This document shows positions 35,946-47,740 of a stretch of DNA of 64,000 nt, piece after piece (the stretch's first letter is position 1; the number at the start of each line of letters is the position of its first letter). Origin of the DNA: Epiperipatus broadwayi (taxonomy: Eukaryota > Onychophora > Udeonychophora > Euonychophora > Peripatidae); NCBI GenBank assembly GCA_028023455.1, contig JAQFVV010012510.1:2895420-2959419 (forward strand), given 5' to 3'. Under the pieces are notes generated by a model. The model was given only the letters and a program-made list of their open reading frames with translations. It ran no database searches and had not been told where the DNA came from. Both the position numbers and the translations under genes were made by a program.

Positions 35946-36624
35946 AGGATTCTAAGATAAAAACACAATATTTTCAATCGAAGCTCATTCACTTATGCAG
36001 TCATATAGATCTGAACCCAATTCAGAATCTATACATTTTGGTGTCTTTGGTTTTTTAATAACCATAGTGAACATAATACTACTGGGTAGAATTGGTCTTC
36101 TAACTTAACAGTATTAATCAAAGCTCAGACATTAGAAATAATAATATGTATGCTTATAATGCAACATTTAATATATAATTCTCTAATATTCCATGTCAAA
36201 CTTTTGATAATCATTTACTAATTTTATATGAATGATTTATTTAAAAATTCATATGAAATTTAAGTTCTGGATGTAACAGAACTGAAACTGTGATTCCTGG
36301 ACCTAGAATTCCAGAGTTTTCACTGCACTAAAACCTTGCAATTCAGCAAGATTTTTTAATGACTTACATATAGTCATTATTTATTTATTGTACTGATGTC
36401 AAGAATCTCAAAACAATATACTGTATTTATAAGTTTTTATCCAATTGATCATTAATTTTATCTAAGATTGAATATGTGGGTGTCATAAAGACAAATGTAA
36501 AAATAAAATATTTGTCTATATTATTGCTACTAGTGATAAAGATAATGCTATACTTTACTATAAAATTAAACTGAATTTTTTAAATTTGATACACTATATT
36601 TTATTCATTATCATTTTCAAACAT
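35946..36624. other. AT-rich non-coding stretch
   Basis: Nothing recognised. Confidence 0.5.
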
Positions 36625-36787
36625 TATACGATCCGAAGGTCTCTCCAAGTTTAATCCATCTTTTCCAATCTCTAACCTCTCTTCTACACATCACCCCAAC
36701 ATATTTCCTTATTTAATTAATCCATCTCACACATGGTCTCTTTCTAGGTCTTTTACAACCTCTTGGAATCCAGTTTAAGATTTCAAC
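36625..36787 (-). pseudogene. LINE-C fragment, second copy of the C-terminal tail
   Basis: Nearly the same sequence as 17118-17315 (for example GGTCTTTTACAACCTCTTGG and CCAGTTTAAGATTTCAA), read on the minus strand as the same reverse transcriptase C-terminus with similar truncation. Two copies ending at almost the same point suggest a shared 3' end just beyond. Confidence 0.65.
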
Positions 36788-37879
36788 TGATGATAATAGA
36801 TTGAAGGTGATTGTAAAATACACAAAACTATTTTTCACAATAAAATATAGAAAATTCTAAGCATTTTTATATATCATAGCTATAATATGAAAAAGTATTG
36901 AATGTATTTAAATATATTTTTTTATATTAGGGTATAATTATACTTATAATAAAATACACAAACATATGTGCATTCAAAATTAAACACAGACAAATTTTGT
37001 ACATATTGCAACATTTTAATTTACCATTACAGGATTTAAGGGATTTATATTGAAATTTTTTTATAAATTAGTTTTCGTTTTTAGACAAAAAAAAAAAAAT
37101 CAATTATAAACAAATTGCAAAGGAGGTTCAATCTTTTTTTTTTTGACAGATTGTTCTTTGTGTAAAGATTTGCCATTAGTTTTAAATCCCACAATTTTTC
37201 ACTACAGTAGTGTTTCAAAAATGGCCACTATTTGAAAATAATAGTCATTTTATAGTTATAAAAGGATGATGACGTGACGTCATTCAAAACAATATGGCTT
37301 CCTTAATTGATAAATGTTATGATTCATATAAAAAAAATAATTAACAATTTTATTCTTCATATAATTTTACAAATTTTGATCCCATAATAAAATACAAAGA
37401 AGTTAATAAATATACATTATGTTAGCTAAATGCCTTTTTCTTTTGCTTTTGTTATTTTTATTTTAAATTTTGTGATTACAATGGGGTGTGAATATTGTTT
37501 CAAGCTATATGGTTTGTGAATAAAATTTCCTTTTGAAAGATAACTACTGGGGTTGGTAAAAAGCTTACAATTTATGACAAACGAGAACAGAGCAACTGTG
37601 CGATGTTTATTAATAAACAATTTTCACATTATATTTACATTGATGTATGATTTCTTGTTTCATAGTATACTTAGTTAAACATTTATTCATTTATTGTTTA
37701 TTTTTTATTTGAAATCTTAATTTATGATCAGTTTTAGGAATACATTGAGCTTGCTTTTAAAGTTGATATTATAAAGTAACAAGTATATTGTCAATTTTTG
37801 TAAAAAAAATATATATATATATATAAAAATAGCTTTACTTTATAATTTTGATAATAGTTCATTTACACAAAAATTACAT
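36788..37879. other. AT-rich non-coding stretch
   Basis: No gene recognised. The minus-strand ORF 37426-37620 has no domain character. Confidence 0.5.
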
Positions 37880-38240
37880 TTATATTAAGCCAATAAACAT
37901 CACATGACCACTATTTCTTATGCTTGTGTTAAAACAGGCAAAACTCACTATACATATTGCCACACACAGCAAGCTAGAGTAATCAATGGATGCCAGAAGG
38001 CTTGTGCATAAAATCCCCATCTAGTGCCTACTCATCCAATATCCCCAGACTAGTTTCTGGTTTGTGGCCTTCATCAGTGAGGAGCTTTGGATCTGAGAGC
38101 ACTGCACCTAGATCTTAGGATCTAATGCAACCCTCCAGCAGCCACCTTTTATCTCCATTTAACTACAAGCCTTTTGGCATCCATTGATTACTCTAGCTTG
38201 CTGTGTGTGGCCATACATATAGTGAGTTTTGCCTGTTTTA
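37880..38240. repeat. R3 fold-back element, best-preserved copy
   Basis: From 37930 to 38240 the ends are TAAAACAGGC and GCCTGTTTTA, with inverted arms of about 75 bp each (AGCTAGAGTAATCAATGGATGCC on the left, its mirror on the right). The ~160-bp core contains the CCAATATCCCCAGAC and CTTTGGATCTGAGAGC blocks. A ~50-bp lead-in (CATCACATGACCAC...TTATGCTTGTG) precedes the left end in several R3 copies, so the true unit may start near 37882. It is non-coding; the superfamily is unknown. Confidence 0.85.
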
Positions 38241-39165
38241 CATTTATATTAATGATTAGTTCTCTGCTGTAAAAACAAATGGAGTAACTAGGTAATAGAT
38301 TATTATAAATAATCAACAGCATTCAATCATCATCAATTACAATTTGCCATGGTTTTCCATTAGAATATACGAAGTAAAACAGTCTGAAATTTTATTATAA
38401 CTAAACATAGTTATTTAAAAAAATTTAAATATATAGCAATGTTATATAAACAATTTTAATGTAAATCTTTAAATTTTATTTAGAAAAGTAATATATTTTT
38501 TAAATATTATCAAATTTAAAAACATAAAATAAAAAGATTATTTATTTCAGAAAATGATCTTTTTATTAATTAACATTTAATTATCATTGCTTATGGTTTA
38601 ATTATTTAAATGATTTGTATGTGAAAGTAATTGCATGATAACAAAAATTAATGCTAAATATAGTATGAAACAGATGATATAAATTAGAATATGTCATATT
38701 TAAAAGTTAAATGATAGCAATTAGATGAGGATCAATATATGCTACTTTAATTATTTGCTATCCAAAGAAATGTAAATAAACAAAAAGTAAAATCATTAAA
38801 ATTGTATATTTAATAAATTTTATAATGCAGCAGTAGCCATTTTACTGTTTCAGAATACTGTATGTGATCACATTTATTAATAACATTTCACAATGAAAAC
38901 ATTACAGAAGCCATAATCTTCTAATAATGATATTATTTCATTTCCTTTGGGAAAAAAAGTTATTTAAAAAAAGTTTATCATTTAGAGGATATATAGTTGT
39001 GATGAAAGTTTGGCATTTGCTATTCTTTTATTTACAAAACTAAAGATACAATAAAATCAATTTATCTTTATTTTTTGAGGGAGTGAACTCACATATTAAA
39101 TATATATGTAAATATGCTCTTACTTCATCATTAATAAATGTATTATTGTAATATATAGCGAATAT
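38241..39165. other. AT-rich non-coding stretch
   Basis: Nothing recognised. Confidence 0.5.
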
Positions 39166-39655
39166 AGTACAGACTTTCACATGACTCACCACTCTCCACT
39201 CTATCTCATATCACTGATAAACTTGAACACATAAATGTTGAAAAGATAAATAATCACCAATCTACATATTTCATGCTAAATCAGCAATCATCAGTTAGTC
39301 CAGATTATTATCTCTAAGTCATCAGATTTTTAATTGGGTGGAAGGTTAAAGAGTTGGAGTGTGGAGTGGATTGGAGCCTGCCCATTAAAGTATGAAGACT
39401 GGCTATCTTAATATATATCTGAGCACTTATTGCATATATGTGTAGAGATGGTAATCTGGACCAACTGATGATTGCTGATTTAGCATGAAATATGTATATT
39501 GGTGGTTATTTATTTTTTCGACATATATGTGTTCGAGTGTATCAGTGCTATAAGATAGAGTGTAGAGTGGTGGGTCATGTGAAAGTCTGTGCTCATATAC
39601 CCTACATATTACATATATTGATACAGGTATATAATAAAGCCTGTATTTCAGTTAT
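39166..39655. repeat. R1 family, palindromic copy with tail
   Basis: A left arm on the minus strand (from CAGACTTTCACATGACTC) meets a longer right arm on the plus strand. The right arm ends in the tRNA-like module and continues through TATTACATATATTGATACAGG into a tail shared with 21128-21232. The arms are asymmetric in length. Confidence 0.8.
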
Positions 39656-41644
39656 TAAATGTATTATTATTTTTTAAATTTTATTTATACTAAATATAAA
39701 TGTGATATATGCATATTATACACTTAGAAAAGCATTTATCTTATATATGTATGTGTTGAACATTATTCTATTGTAATCAATGCATATAGCAGAATCATAG
39801 TCATTATAATCATAATCAAAATTTTTAGCTAATTTGAAAATATATCTATGATATAATTATGTATCTAATGCTTCAAAGATACATTGAATATATTATTTAT
39901 ACTAATCATCTTTATGCATTCTATTTACCAATAAAATGCTTTAATACATTGAAACAAATCATAAAATATTGGAAATTAAATCTACTTAAAATTATTGTTA
40001 ATTTAATTAAATGTTAAATTGATGTGTGAATTAAAAAGAAAGATCTCATTACTCATGCGTTACACAAATGATGTGCTCTCCTCCTTAGTGGAATTGCCGT
40101 ATACATACCAAAACAGAACCGAATAAGTCAAATGATAATTTTTTTCTTACAAAAGATAGCAAATAATGTAATATATTTGAAAATATTAAAATAATATTCT
40201 TTATTTGGAAAACAAACATGAAATTAAAACAGTTTGATAAATAACAGTGATTAAAAAATGGTATTAGGTTTTTAAATATTTTATTTTGGAAACAATATCA
40301 AAGTAATTGGTGGCAATAAATTCATGAAGAACATACATTTTAAAAGCAATCCTGATCATTTGTTTACACGTCAATCAAATCCACAATGAGTAAAAGTCAA
40401 GTACTTTCAATAGGCAAAAATCCACAAAAGTATCAATGGAAAATATTATGAACAAACAGTGGTATGAATGTCACTGAGAAATGCAATGAACAACTCTTGA
40501 TTCATATCTTGTTGAAACATTTTCCAACATATGTAAGTGAAAAATTTCATGATAAATGCCTCTCACTTTCACCTAAATGATCTCGAGTGATGATCTATAG
40601 AATATGTGTGTGATCCTCGTATTGGATTCACCTAAAACTGTTGGTGATTCATAGTTGAATGATAAAAACTTCTAGAATTTAAATTTGCTTATTATTCGGC
40701 AACAGAAGTCTTTAATAACTTTTAAACAAAAAATAGTATGGCTGAGTAAAACTAATAAATGCAGGTGTAAAATAGCTGAAGCTATGGCAAATCACATGCT
40801 CAAACACTTGCATGTGTTTTACTATTACAGTGACACCTTGTGATGCAGCATGGAAATAGGTACAGTTATGATCTATCTACAATTTCGTAAATGTTTTTGA
40901 TTTTGTTAACCTTTTGCTGTAAACATAATTAATTTTTTGTTTTGTGGGACTAAATTTTTTAATGAATTTTTATTTGGTTCTTTTATTAAAGTGTTATTTA
41001 CCTCCATGGTTTAATTTTATATACTTTGACTTCAATGTAATTTTCACTTGTCAGCTTTTTTTTATGTTGGTTAGGTAGGGACTGATACCTTACTGGATTT
41101 CAATTTTTTATGGATATATCACCATCAGTGATTATATAGAAGTTGGTAGTTATTAAATTTTAATTGCTTATGGATTTATTGTTTTCAGTTTCTACATAAA
41201 GATTGTTCTACACGAATAAAGCATGATAAACAGAGCACAAAAACATTAATTATAAACAACAATTAGCCAAGCGCTTTCAGTACTGTATCCAGAATCATGG
41301 CAACAGGTATTTCATTATCTCAAATTCTTGTATCATTTCTCAAAAGATGATCAAGATATTCCTTTTAACTGCTTGAAATATCATTGCGATTATATGTTAG
41401 AGTATCATTTTAGTATTTAACAAAAATAAGATACTATTTGTAGGTCGGTAAATTATTTGGTATGTGTCAAAAAGAGATCATAATCAATAAATATCTATAT
41501 TTCCTCAACAGTTTTATTCTACTAATCATTTGGAAGATTTTTTTCACTTATTACATTAGTATATTTAAAAATTTATATTGATAATAAAGCTCTATATTCA
41601 GTTTATTATTTACCAAGAAGAAAATGCTATTCGGGAGAATTGGT
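39656..41644. other. AT-rich non-coding stretch
   Basis: No gene supported. Confidence 0.5.
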
Positions 41645-41795
41645 ATTAAACCACCAAACATCACATGATCACCATTCTTTATGCTTACAAAAGCTGTTTA
41701 TACAGAGGCTAAACTCTCCATACAGTAACACCAAACCTTCTTGCATCCATTGATTACTCTGGCTTTCACTGAGTGGCGCTACTGTATGGTTTTTA
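41645..41795. repeat. R3 copy, internally deleted
   Basis: Contains the R3 lead-in (AACATCACATGATCACC), the left arm (TCTCCATACAGTAAC) and directly the right arm (GCATCCATTGATTACTCTGGC, then CTACTGTATGG), without the core. It abuts the LINE-A 5' end. Confidence 0.8.
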
Positions 41796-41873
41796 AATTG
41801 TAATATTATTAAAAAGAATGGATGGAATATAAGAAGTAAGCAAAAGGAATTTGATTTTCATATAAATATAGAT

Positions 41874-43565
41874 ATGGAGAAGGAATGGGTTTGTAAAATT
41901 AATGGTAAGAAAGTAATTTATAAATGTAATGGAGAAGAAAGAATTAAAAGAATTTATAAAAGAGTGGTTAGGAAAGAAGAAATTGTTAAAATTGGGTTTT
42001 TGAATATGCAAGGTGGTAGGAAACCAGAAAAGTGGATGGAATTAAATAAAACAATTGAAAATGAAGAGCTTAAGGTATTAGCAGTAGTGGAAACACATTT
42101 AAGAGAAGAAGAAGAACCTATTTTGGAACAGTTGGTATGGCAGGGTATAAATAGAAAAGAAAAAAGGGGTGGTGGTATAGGTGTTATATCAAAAAAATAT
42201 TTAAATATTGTTAAATGTCAAGAACACTTGTGGTTTGAAATAAGGTTGGGTAGACAAGAATGGATGGTGGCTATAGTTTATATAGCTACTGGAGATAGTC
42301 AAATTATATTGGAGTGGAATAGTAACATATACGAATGTTTAGTTAAGGATATACAAAGTTTTAAAGAAAAGGGGAAGAGAATAATGGTTATAGGGGATAT
42401 GAATGGACATATTGAAGAAATTGATGATGTAGATAATAAAAATGGACAGCTTTTGAAGAATTTTTGTCAGAAAGTGAATTTGAGTATTGGAAATTTATTA
42501 AATATTTATGAGGGACAATACACATGGTCCAGAAATAATATATTTCACACAATAGATTATGTATTGGTAGAGAAAGAGGGAATAAATAAAATATGGAAAA
42601 TTAAGGTACTTGATAATGAAGAAAAAGTATGCACTAGTGATCATAATTTTATTGTAATTGAAATGGTTAGTAATGTGATGGAGAATAGAAATAAAAATAG
42701 AAATAATAGTGAAAGATGTGGATGGAGAGTGAATGATAAGAATAAGTTGGAAGAGTATAAAATGCAAGTTAAAAAAATAATGGAAGAGTGGGTTGGGGAT
42801 GAGTATAAGGATTGGTGTAAGGAAGTAGAAAAAGTTGCAAATAGGGTTTTAGGTGAGAATATTGAAAAGAATAAAAGTAATAAAAAAATTAAAATTAGTA
42901 AAAGTGTTAAAGAAAGGAAAGAAGCATGTAGAGAATATAAGCGTGCTATTAAGAATAAGGAAAGTGAAAAAGATATTAATGCTAAATGGGAAAAGTACTT
43001 AGAAAAGAAGAAGTTGGCTAAAATAGATATTTATAGAGAGAAAATGAAATTGAATAGTAAATTGTTGGAGAACATTAATAAAAGTGGAAGAGATGGAAGT
43101 AAAAAAATTTGGAATTATATTAAAAGAAGAAATGTAGGGGAGAGAGGGTTAGTATTACTAGATGATGAGGGAACTGAGTGTAGTTCTAGAGAAGATTTAG
43201 AGAGAATCTTAAATAGTTATGTAATGAATATAGAAAAGATGTTAGATGTGAATGATAGAATGTTAGAAAATATGAAAGAATATAGTAATGGGAATATTAG
43301 CTTTTCAGAAAATGAACTAAATGAGGTAGAGAAGAAATTGAAAAGTGGGAAGGCAAGAGGTTTAGATAGATGGGCAGCAGAGATGGTAATGAATTTAGGA
43401 TATAGGGCAAAAGTAAAGTTATTATCCTGTTTTAATAAAATAGCACAGAATAGAGTTTTCCCAAGTAGTTGGAGTAATACAAGAGTAGGGTTATTATTTA
43501 AAGGAAAGGGTAAGGATCATAGAAAGTTGAATAATTATAGACCGATAGTGATAATATCAGTTTGA
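41874..43565 (+). pseudogene. LINE-A endonuclease plus N-terminal reverse transcriptase part
   Basis: A 563-codon open frame. Residues about 40-265 form an exonuclease/endonuclease/phosphatase-type nuclease: NMQGG near residue 44, VVETHL with the catalytic Glu near 72, GDMNGH near 172, and SDHN with the final Asp-His near 255. A Lys-rich linker follows, and then the reverse transcriptase fingers region (KARGLDRWAAEMV, SNTRVGLLFKGKGK, NNYRPI near 558). The frame stops at SV* right after NYRPI. The next ~95 residues expected in this family, which carry the first catalytic Asp, are missing. The frame upstream of the ATG is open back to about 41800. Confidence 0.9.
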
Positions 43566-43568
43566 TTA

Positions 43569-45066
43569 TGGATAAGTTTAGCAAATTTGGGAACGGATGA
43601 AGCTTTAATAGATATTATTAAGAAATTATATGAAAATAATTATTATATATATCAATTAGAGAATATAGAATCAATTAAAGTTAAAAATGGTGTGGGACTA
43701 AGGCAAGGATGCCCTATGTCACCTATTTTGTTTGTGTTGTATTTGAGTGAAATGGAAAGAGCAATAGAAAGATTAGAAAGAGGGATAAAGATACCGTTAA
43801 TAGGTAGTAAGGGAGTATATATTTTGTCAGGTCTTTTTTTTTGCAGATGATATATTTTTGTGTGCAGAAAAAAAAGAAGATATGGAAGTTATGTTGAGGA
43901 CATGTGCAAGGGTGGATAAAGAGATGGGGATTAAATTTAGTGAAGAAAAATCAAATACAATGATGGTTAATACTGAAGAAAGAGAAGATGTAGAATTTTT
44001 ATTGGGAGATATTAAGTTAAGTGTGGTGAATAGATATAGTTATTTGGGAATTATTTTAAGTAATCAGAAAAATTATTTGGATGAATGGGAGAAAAAATTG
44101 ATAAATGAAGCAAAGAAAAGAAAGGGATTGATAAAGAAATTAACAGTATTTTCATATAATAAATATGATGTAGCTAGAATTATATGGAAAGGAGTTGCAG
44201 TAGCAGTGTTAACATATGGTAATGATGCATTATATGTTAGTAAAAAGATATTAGATTACTTAGAAAAAGCTCAAAGGGAAGTAGGAAGACATGCATTGGA
44301 TGCAGAAGTATGGACAGCAAGGGAGGCAATTCAAGGAGAAATGGGATGGTCAAGTTTTCATATGAGAGATGCAAAAAGTAAAATGAAAATGTTTGGTAGA
44401 TTGCAGTTTATGGATAATAAAAGAATAGCTAAAATAGTATTTAATTGGGTTATGAGTAAAGGGCAGGTAACAAGATGGGTGAGAAAGGTAATGCGGTATG
44501 CAAAAGATTTGAATAAAGAATTTATATCAGTATATTTGTACAAAAGATGGGATGATTGTGCTAAGAGGATTATTGAGTGTTATGGTAATAAGGAATGGGA
44601 TAAAAGAATAAATTTATTAATAAAGACTAGGGAGTTAGAGAGATGGAGAAATAGTATGGAGAGTAAAAAGAGTTTAAATATATATAGAAATAAACAGAAT
44701 ATTAGGTGTGAGTTAATATATGATAATAGTAAGGAAAGTAGTTTATTGTTTAAGGCTCGAACGAGATCTTTAGCTACAAAAGAATATACATGTAAATGGA
44801 AAAATATGGGTGATTTATTTTGTAAATTATGTAAGGAAGGAATTGAAAATATTAGGCATTTGTTAATTGAATGTAAATGTTTGAAAACAGAAAGGGTACA
44901 TATAATGAAGTTGTGGAAAAATAAATATGAAAAGAGTGATTATACAGAAAGTGAATTATTGGTTTTTATGCTGGGTTTGGGAAAAGATAAGGGGGATTTA
45001 GATATAAAGGTTATAGAGTTGACAAAAATTATGTTGTGGAAATGGGATAGAGCAGATTATGGGTAA
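43569..45066 (+). pseudogene. LINE-A reverse transcriptase palm and C-terminal domain, frameshifted
   Basis: Resumes after the deletion in the same frame as the upstream ORF (43569-43850), with the palm motif GVGLRQGCPMSP. In a run of nine T at 43834-43842 the frame breaks: the catalytic Ala-Asp-Asp codons immediately after it lie in the frame of 43858-45066. The latter 402 codons carry the thumb and connection (SYLGIIL, QREVGRHALD, QGEMGWSSF). They end in a Cys/His cluster (CKLC..., H and C in IRHLLIECKC), probably a zinc-binding domain for RNA or DNA contact. The T-run looks like a slippage-type insertion. Confidence 0.9.
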
Positions 45067-45180
45067 ATTTAGAGTGGGGAAAGTAAAAGAAAGTGGCTAA
45101 CAGGTTTATCTGGGCATAATTGCTGAGATATTCTTGACTTCGTTTAAGGAGAAGCCATAATACATCACATCACATCACAT

Positions 45181-45699
45181 TAGAAAATTCTATATGGTGT
45201 GTTTTACTAAAGTCATTAGAAATAAGGTCAGTAACAAAAAATAGAGAGGATTCTCTTTTTTTAGATAACCCAAACATTGATTTAATCGCATTCATAACAT
45301 GCTTTTTAAAAGAATTCCATGATTCAATAACATGACAATTCTGGAAGCCCAAATTATCAATTTTAATATTTAATAATTGTTAAATTTTAGATCCATTAAT
45401 CAATGCATCTACATGTTTTTTATGGATATTATTGGAATAGGACTTACTAATTTAATGTAACTTGTGAAGAATCTTCACTTGTAATACTCTAATATGAATT
45501 TGGTTTACCATTCTAAACAATAACTCTAATCAGACCCTATTGTTTTGAAAATGGATGCAATCAAGTTCCTTTTTTTTTTTTTTTTTGCTTCCTAAACAAT
45601 ATTTTTTTGTTAATCAATCTATGTTCACATATAATTTCAATATACTGAGCTATTTGAGTTACAGTACTAATATCTTTATTTTCAATAATTTTGGATCAA
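45181..45699 (-). other. Probable decayed LINE linker, otherwise AT-rich
   Basis: The minus strand has open patches (such as 45170-45352) downstream of the LINE-C endonuclease fragment, in the order expected for a decayed LINE. No motif is firm. Confidence 0.3.
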
Positions 45700-46130
45700 A
45701 GATTACTGTTTTTACCAACATGTATCTGTTTTTCAATGATATTGATGCTTTAATGCTATTCATCAAGGTCTAAATTTTTTTAATCTAATATTGGAGTGTA
45801 TAATCTGATAAAATAACATGGGTCTCATTGCCCAATAAAGTTTTAATACTTTTATATTATCCTTTCATTGATATATTGAGAAATTTTTATAGTAGAAGAT
45901 ATTAAATTGGATTTTATAGTAAATCCAACACCATGACTGGTTGATCTATTTTGCAAAAAAAAACTTGTAAACATCTACCTGTTCTATGGTGTCATTAATA
46001 GCAGCTATACCAATCTTAAACCTTTATACCTTTTTAGTTACAGGTTCTGATTTCTCTTTAAATGCTGAAGAGTTGTGTCAATAAAGTTTGCATATTCCAT
46101 TTACCTATTTTTTTTAAAAAAAAAAAAACA
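45700..46130 (-). pseudogene. LINE-C fragment: endonuclease domain
   Basis: The minus strand reads, with stops and frameshifts, the characteristic start of a LINE endonuclease. First comes a W-N-x-x-T-L phrase (KWNMQTL near 46110), then IAAINDT and TIEQVDVYKFFF. The coherent block SHGVGFTIKSNL ... YINERII follows (near 45880-45950), and then a degraded YTPILD. In intact relatives these correspond to WNVRTL, LSETR, GVGFAI and YAPT motifs. It is the same general class as the C-terminal fragments at 17118 and 36625. Too decayed to be functional. Confidence 0.55.
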
Positions 46131-46418
46131 GAATTAAAAAAATTACTTTTATTACTAGTATTTGCTACCTTCTGCTTTTCTTTCACCAGTGTTATTTCTT
46201 GTATAGTGGTTTTATTACTTAATGAATGGTGTAACAAACATGGCAACATATTTAAGACCATTTTAGACCATCTTTGTGAAGTTTCTTTTATTTCTATAAT
46301 ACTAAACCTGTCTTTAAGAGATTGTGTTTAAAAATATAATAAAGAGAAGTGAATACAAAATTATTATGCTGTAATTAAAATTTGAATATGCATAAATGCA
46401 ATTCCATTGCTGTCATTA

Positions 46419-46619
46419 GTTTAAGGCATTGATTCTCAATCTGTGGGTCATGACCCCTTTGAGAGTCTAACAAACCCTTGCAGAGGTTACGTAAGACCAT
46501 TGGAAAACATATATTTTCGATTCATAACAGTAGCAAAATTACAATTGAGGGTCACCACACGATAAGGAACTGTATTAAAGGATCATGGCATTAGGAAGGT
46601 TGAGAACTATAGTTTAAGG
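46419..46619. mobile_element. SPIN-like non-autonomous hAT MITE (element 46427-46611)
   Basis: The 185-bp element starts CATTGATTCTCAATCTGTGG and ends AGGTTGAGAACTATA, decayed hAT inverted ends. The 8-bp direct repeat GTTTAAGG flanks it at 46419-46426 and 46612-46619. The interior phrases GTGGGTCATGACCCCTTTGA, GTAAGACCATTGGAAAACA, CATAACAGTAGCAAAATTAC, GGAACTGTATTAAAGGATC and GCATTAGGAAGG match, in order and as I remember them, the short SPIN-family MITEs of vertebrates (the rodent URR1 type). There is one central deletion. It carries no coding sequence. Confidence 0.8.
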
Positions 46620-46994
46620 ATTTGATACATGACTGATAAATTTATAATGATTGGGTTTTATACTAACATGAATGTTTGAAGACAATGAGAAAACAGGAAG
46701 ACAGAAAAGACAGTGAACATCAGAAACAGCACCTAGGCTATACATCAATATTTTATCCTGAAAAGTTAGGAGTTATTCTTGATTGACACTGCTTAGAGGT
46801 TATTCACAGTTAATCTTTCACATCTGAAGATCACTCTACTTTTAATATCAAAGTCTCTATCAATACTCTGAGTATAGCAATCTATTTCTAACTATTGGGA
46901 AACCCTATGTTTTATATCAAGAATCATCAACATTACGATTACTATTACTCTACTAATGAGATCATTTATTTGCTTGAAATTTGTAATTTATAGT

Positions 46995-47125
46995 ACACAT
47001 AAACATCACATGACCACCTCCTCTTATGCTTGTGTATAACTGTTGTTAAAACAGGCAAAACTCACTGTATATATTGCCACACACAGCAAGCTAGACAGTG
47101 AGTTTTGCCTGTTTTAATATAGTAT
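46995..47125. repeat. R3 minimal hairpin
   Basis: The R3 lead-in (ACATCACATGACCACC...TTATGCTTGTG) is followed by the two R3 ends brought together: TTAAAACAGGCAAAACTCAC and GTGAGTTTTGCCTGTTTTAA around the shared centre CACACAGCAAGCTAGA. The whole core is deleted. Confidence 0.85.
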
Positions 47126-47485
47126 ATATATTGAGAAAGAGCATACTTGTTTGAAAACTATTCCATAAAAAAAATTTTCTTTACTTAAATAGTGAATTTA
47201 TTTTAAAATTTTATAGATACAGTATTTACAGATGATAGTGAGCCATATAAAATATTTATTATTAATATGTGTGTGTAAAAAACGTGTATATATTCTATAC
47301 ATGCACATATAAAGTGGAGCTTGGAACTATGCAATATTTTGTTTCAAGCCCCCATCTTATACAATGTATATAGCATATCATAGTTCACACTTTGTTGATA
47401 AGCTTTGGTTATAATACAATAAATATTGTTTATTGTACTGTAAGTGTATAATACAGTACTTTTTAACATGCATGTATATACATAT

Positions 47486-47740
47486 ACCATACATGAAAGC
47501 AATCAACACTTAAATAATATTGATATCAATAGCAATCAAAAATTACAATTTGTTGTCAAGGCAATCTCCTTTAAACAATGCTAATATAGACACTAAAGAT
47601 TCCAACATAACTACAGAGAATGAAATATTAATACAAAGAAATTTACATAAATCTCATTAAACAGGTAAACATAAACTTCTCTGAATGCAGACTAACAAAT
47701 AGTCAATTATAACTTTCAAATTGCACTCCAACTATATATT
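47486..47740 (+). repeat. R4 family copy
   Basis: Shares AATCAACACTTAAA, TTTGTTGTCAAGGCAA and the downstream block TAGACACTAAAGATT with other R4 members. It ends just at the hAT element and its target site. Confidence 0.75.

Larger units (their letters stand above)
41797..45180 (+). mobile_element. LINE-A copy A2, nearly full-length non-LTR retrotransposon
   Basis: Encodes an endonuclease and reverse transcriptase in order, then a 3' UTR with CTTCGTTTAAGGAGAAGCC and a terminal short tandem repeat of ACATC units. The protein layout and motifs (FLNMQGGRK, VVETHL, GDMNGH, SDHN; QREVGRHALD; QGEMGWSSF; YDNS..SLLFKAR) resemble, from memory, the LINEs commonly annotated as transposons in ticks. No ORF1 is visible. 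It is dead: an in-frame stop, an internal deletion in the reverse transcriptase and one frameshift. It is about 3.4 kb, probably 5'-truncated at the junction with the R3 copy. Confidence 0.92.

Noticed and set aside
42498-42767. Minus-strand ORFs opposite LINE-A (41793-42011, 42498-42767, 44358-44543)
   Set aside because: Shadows of the sense LINE reading frames.
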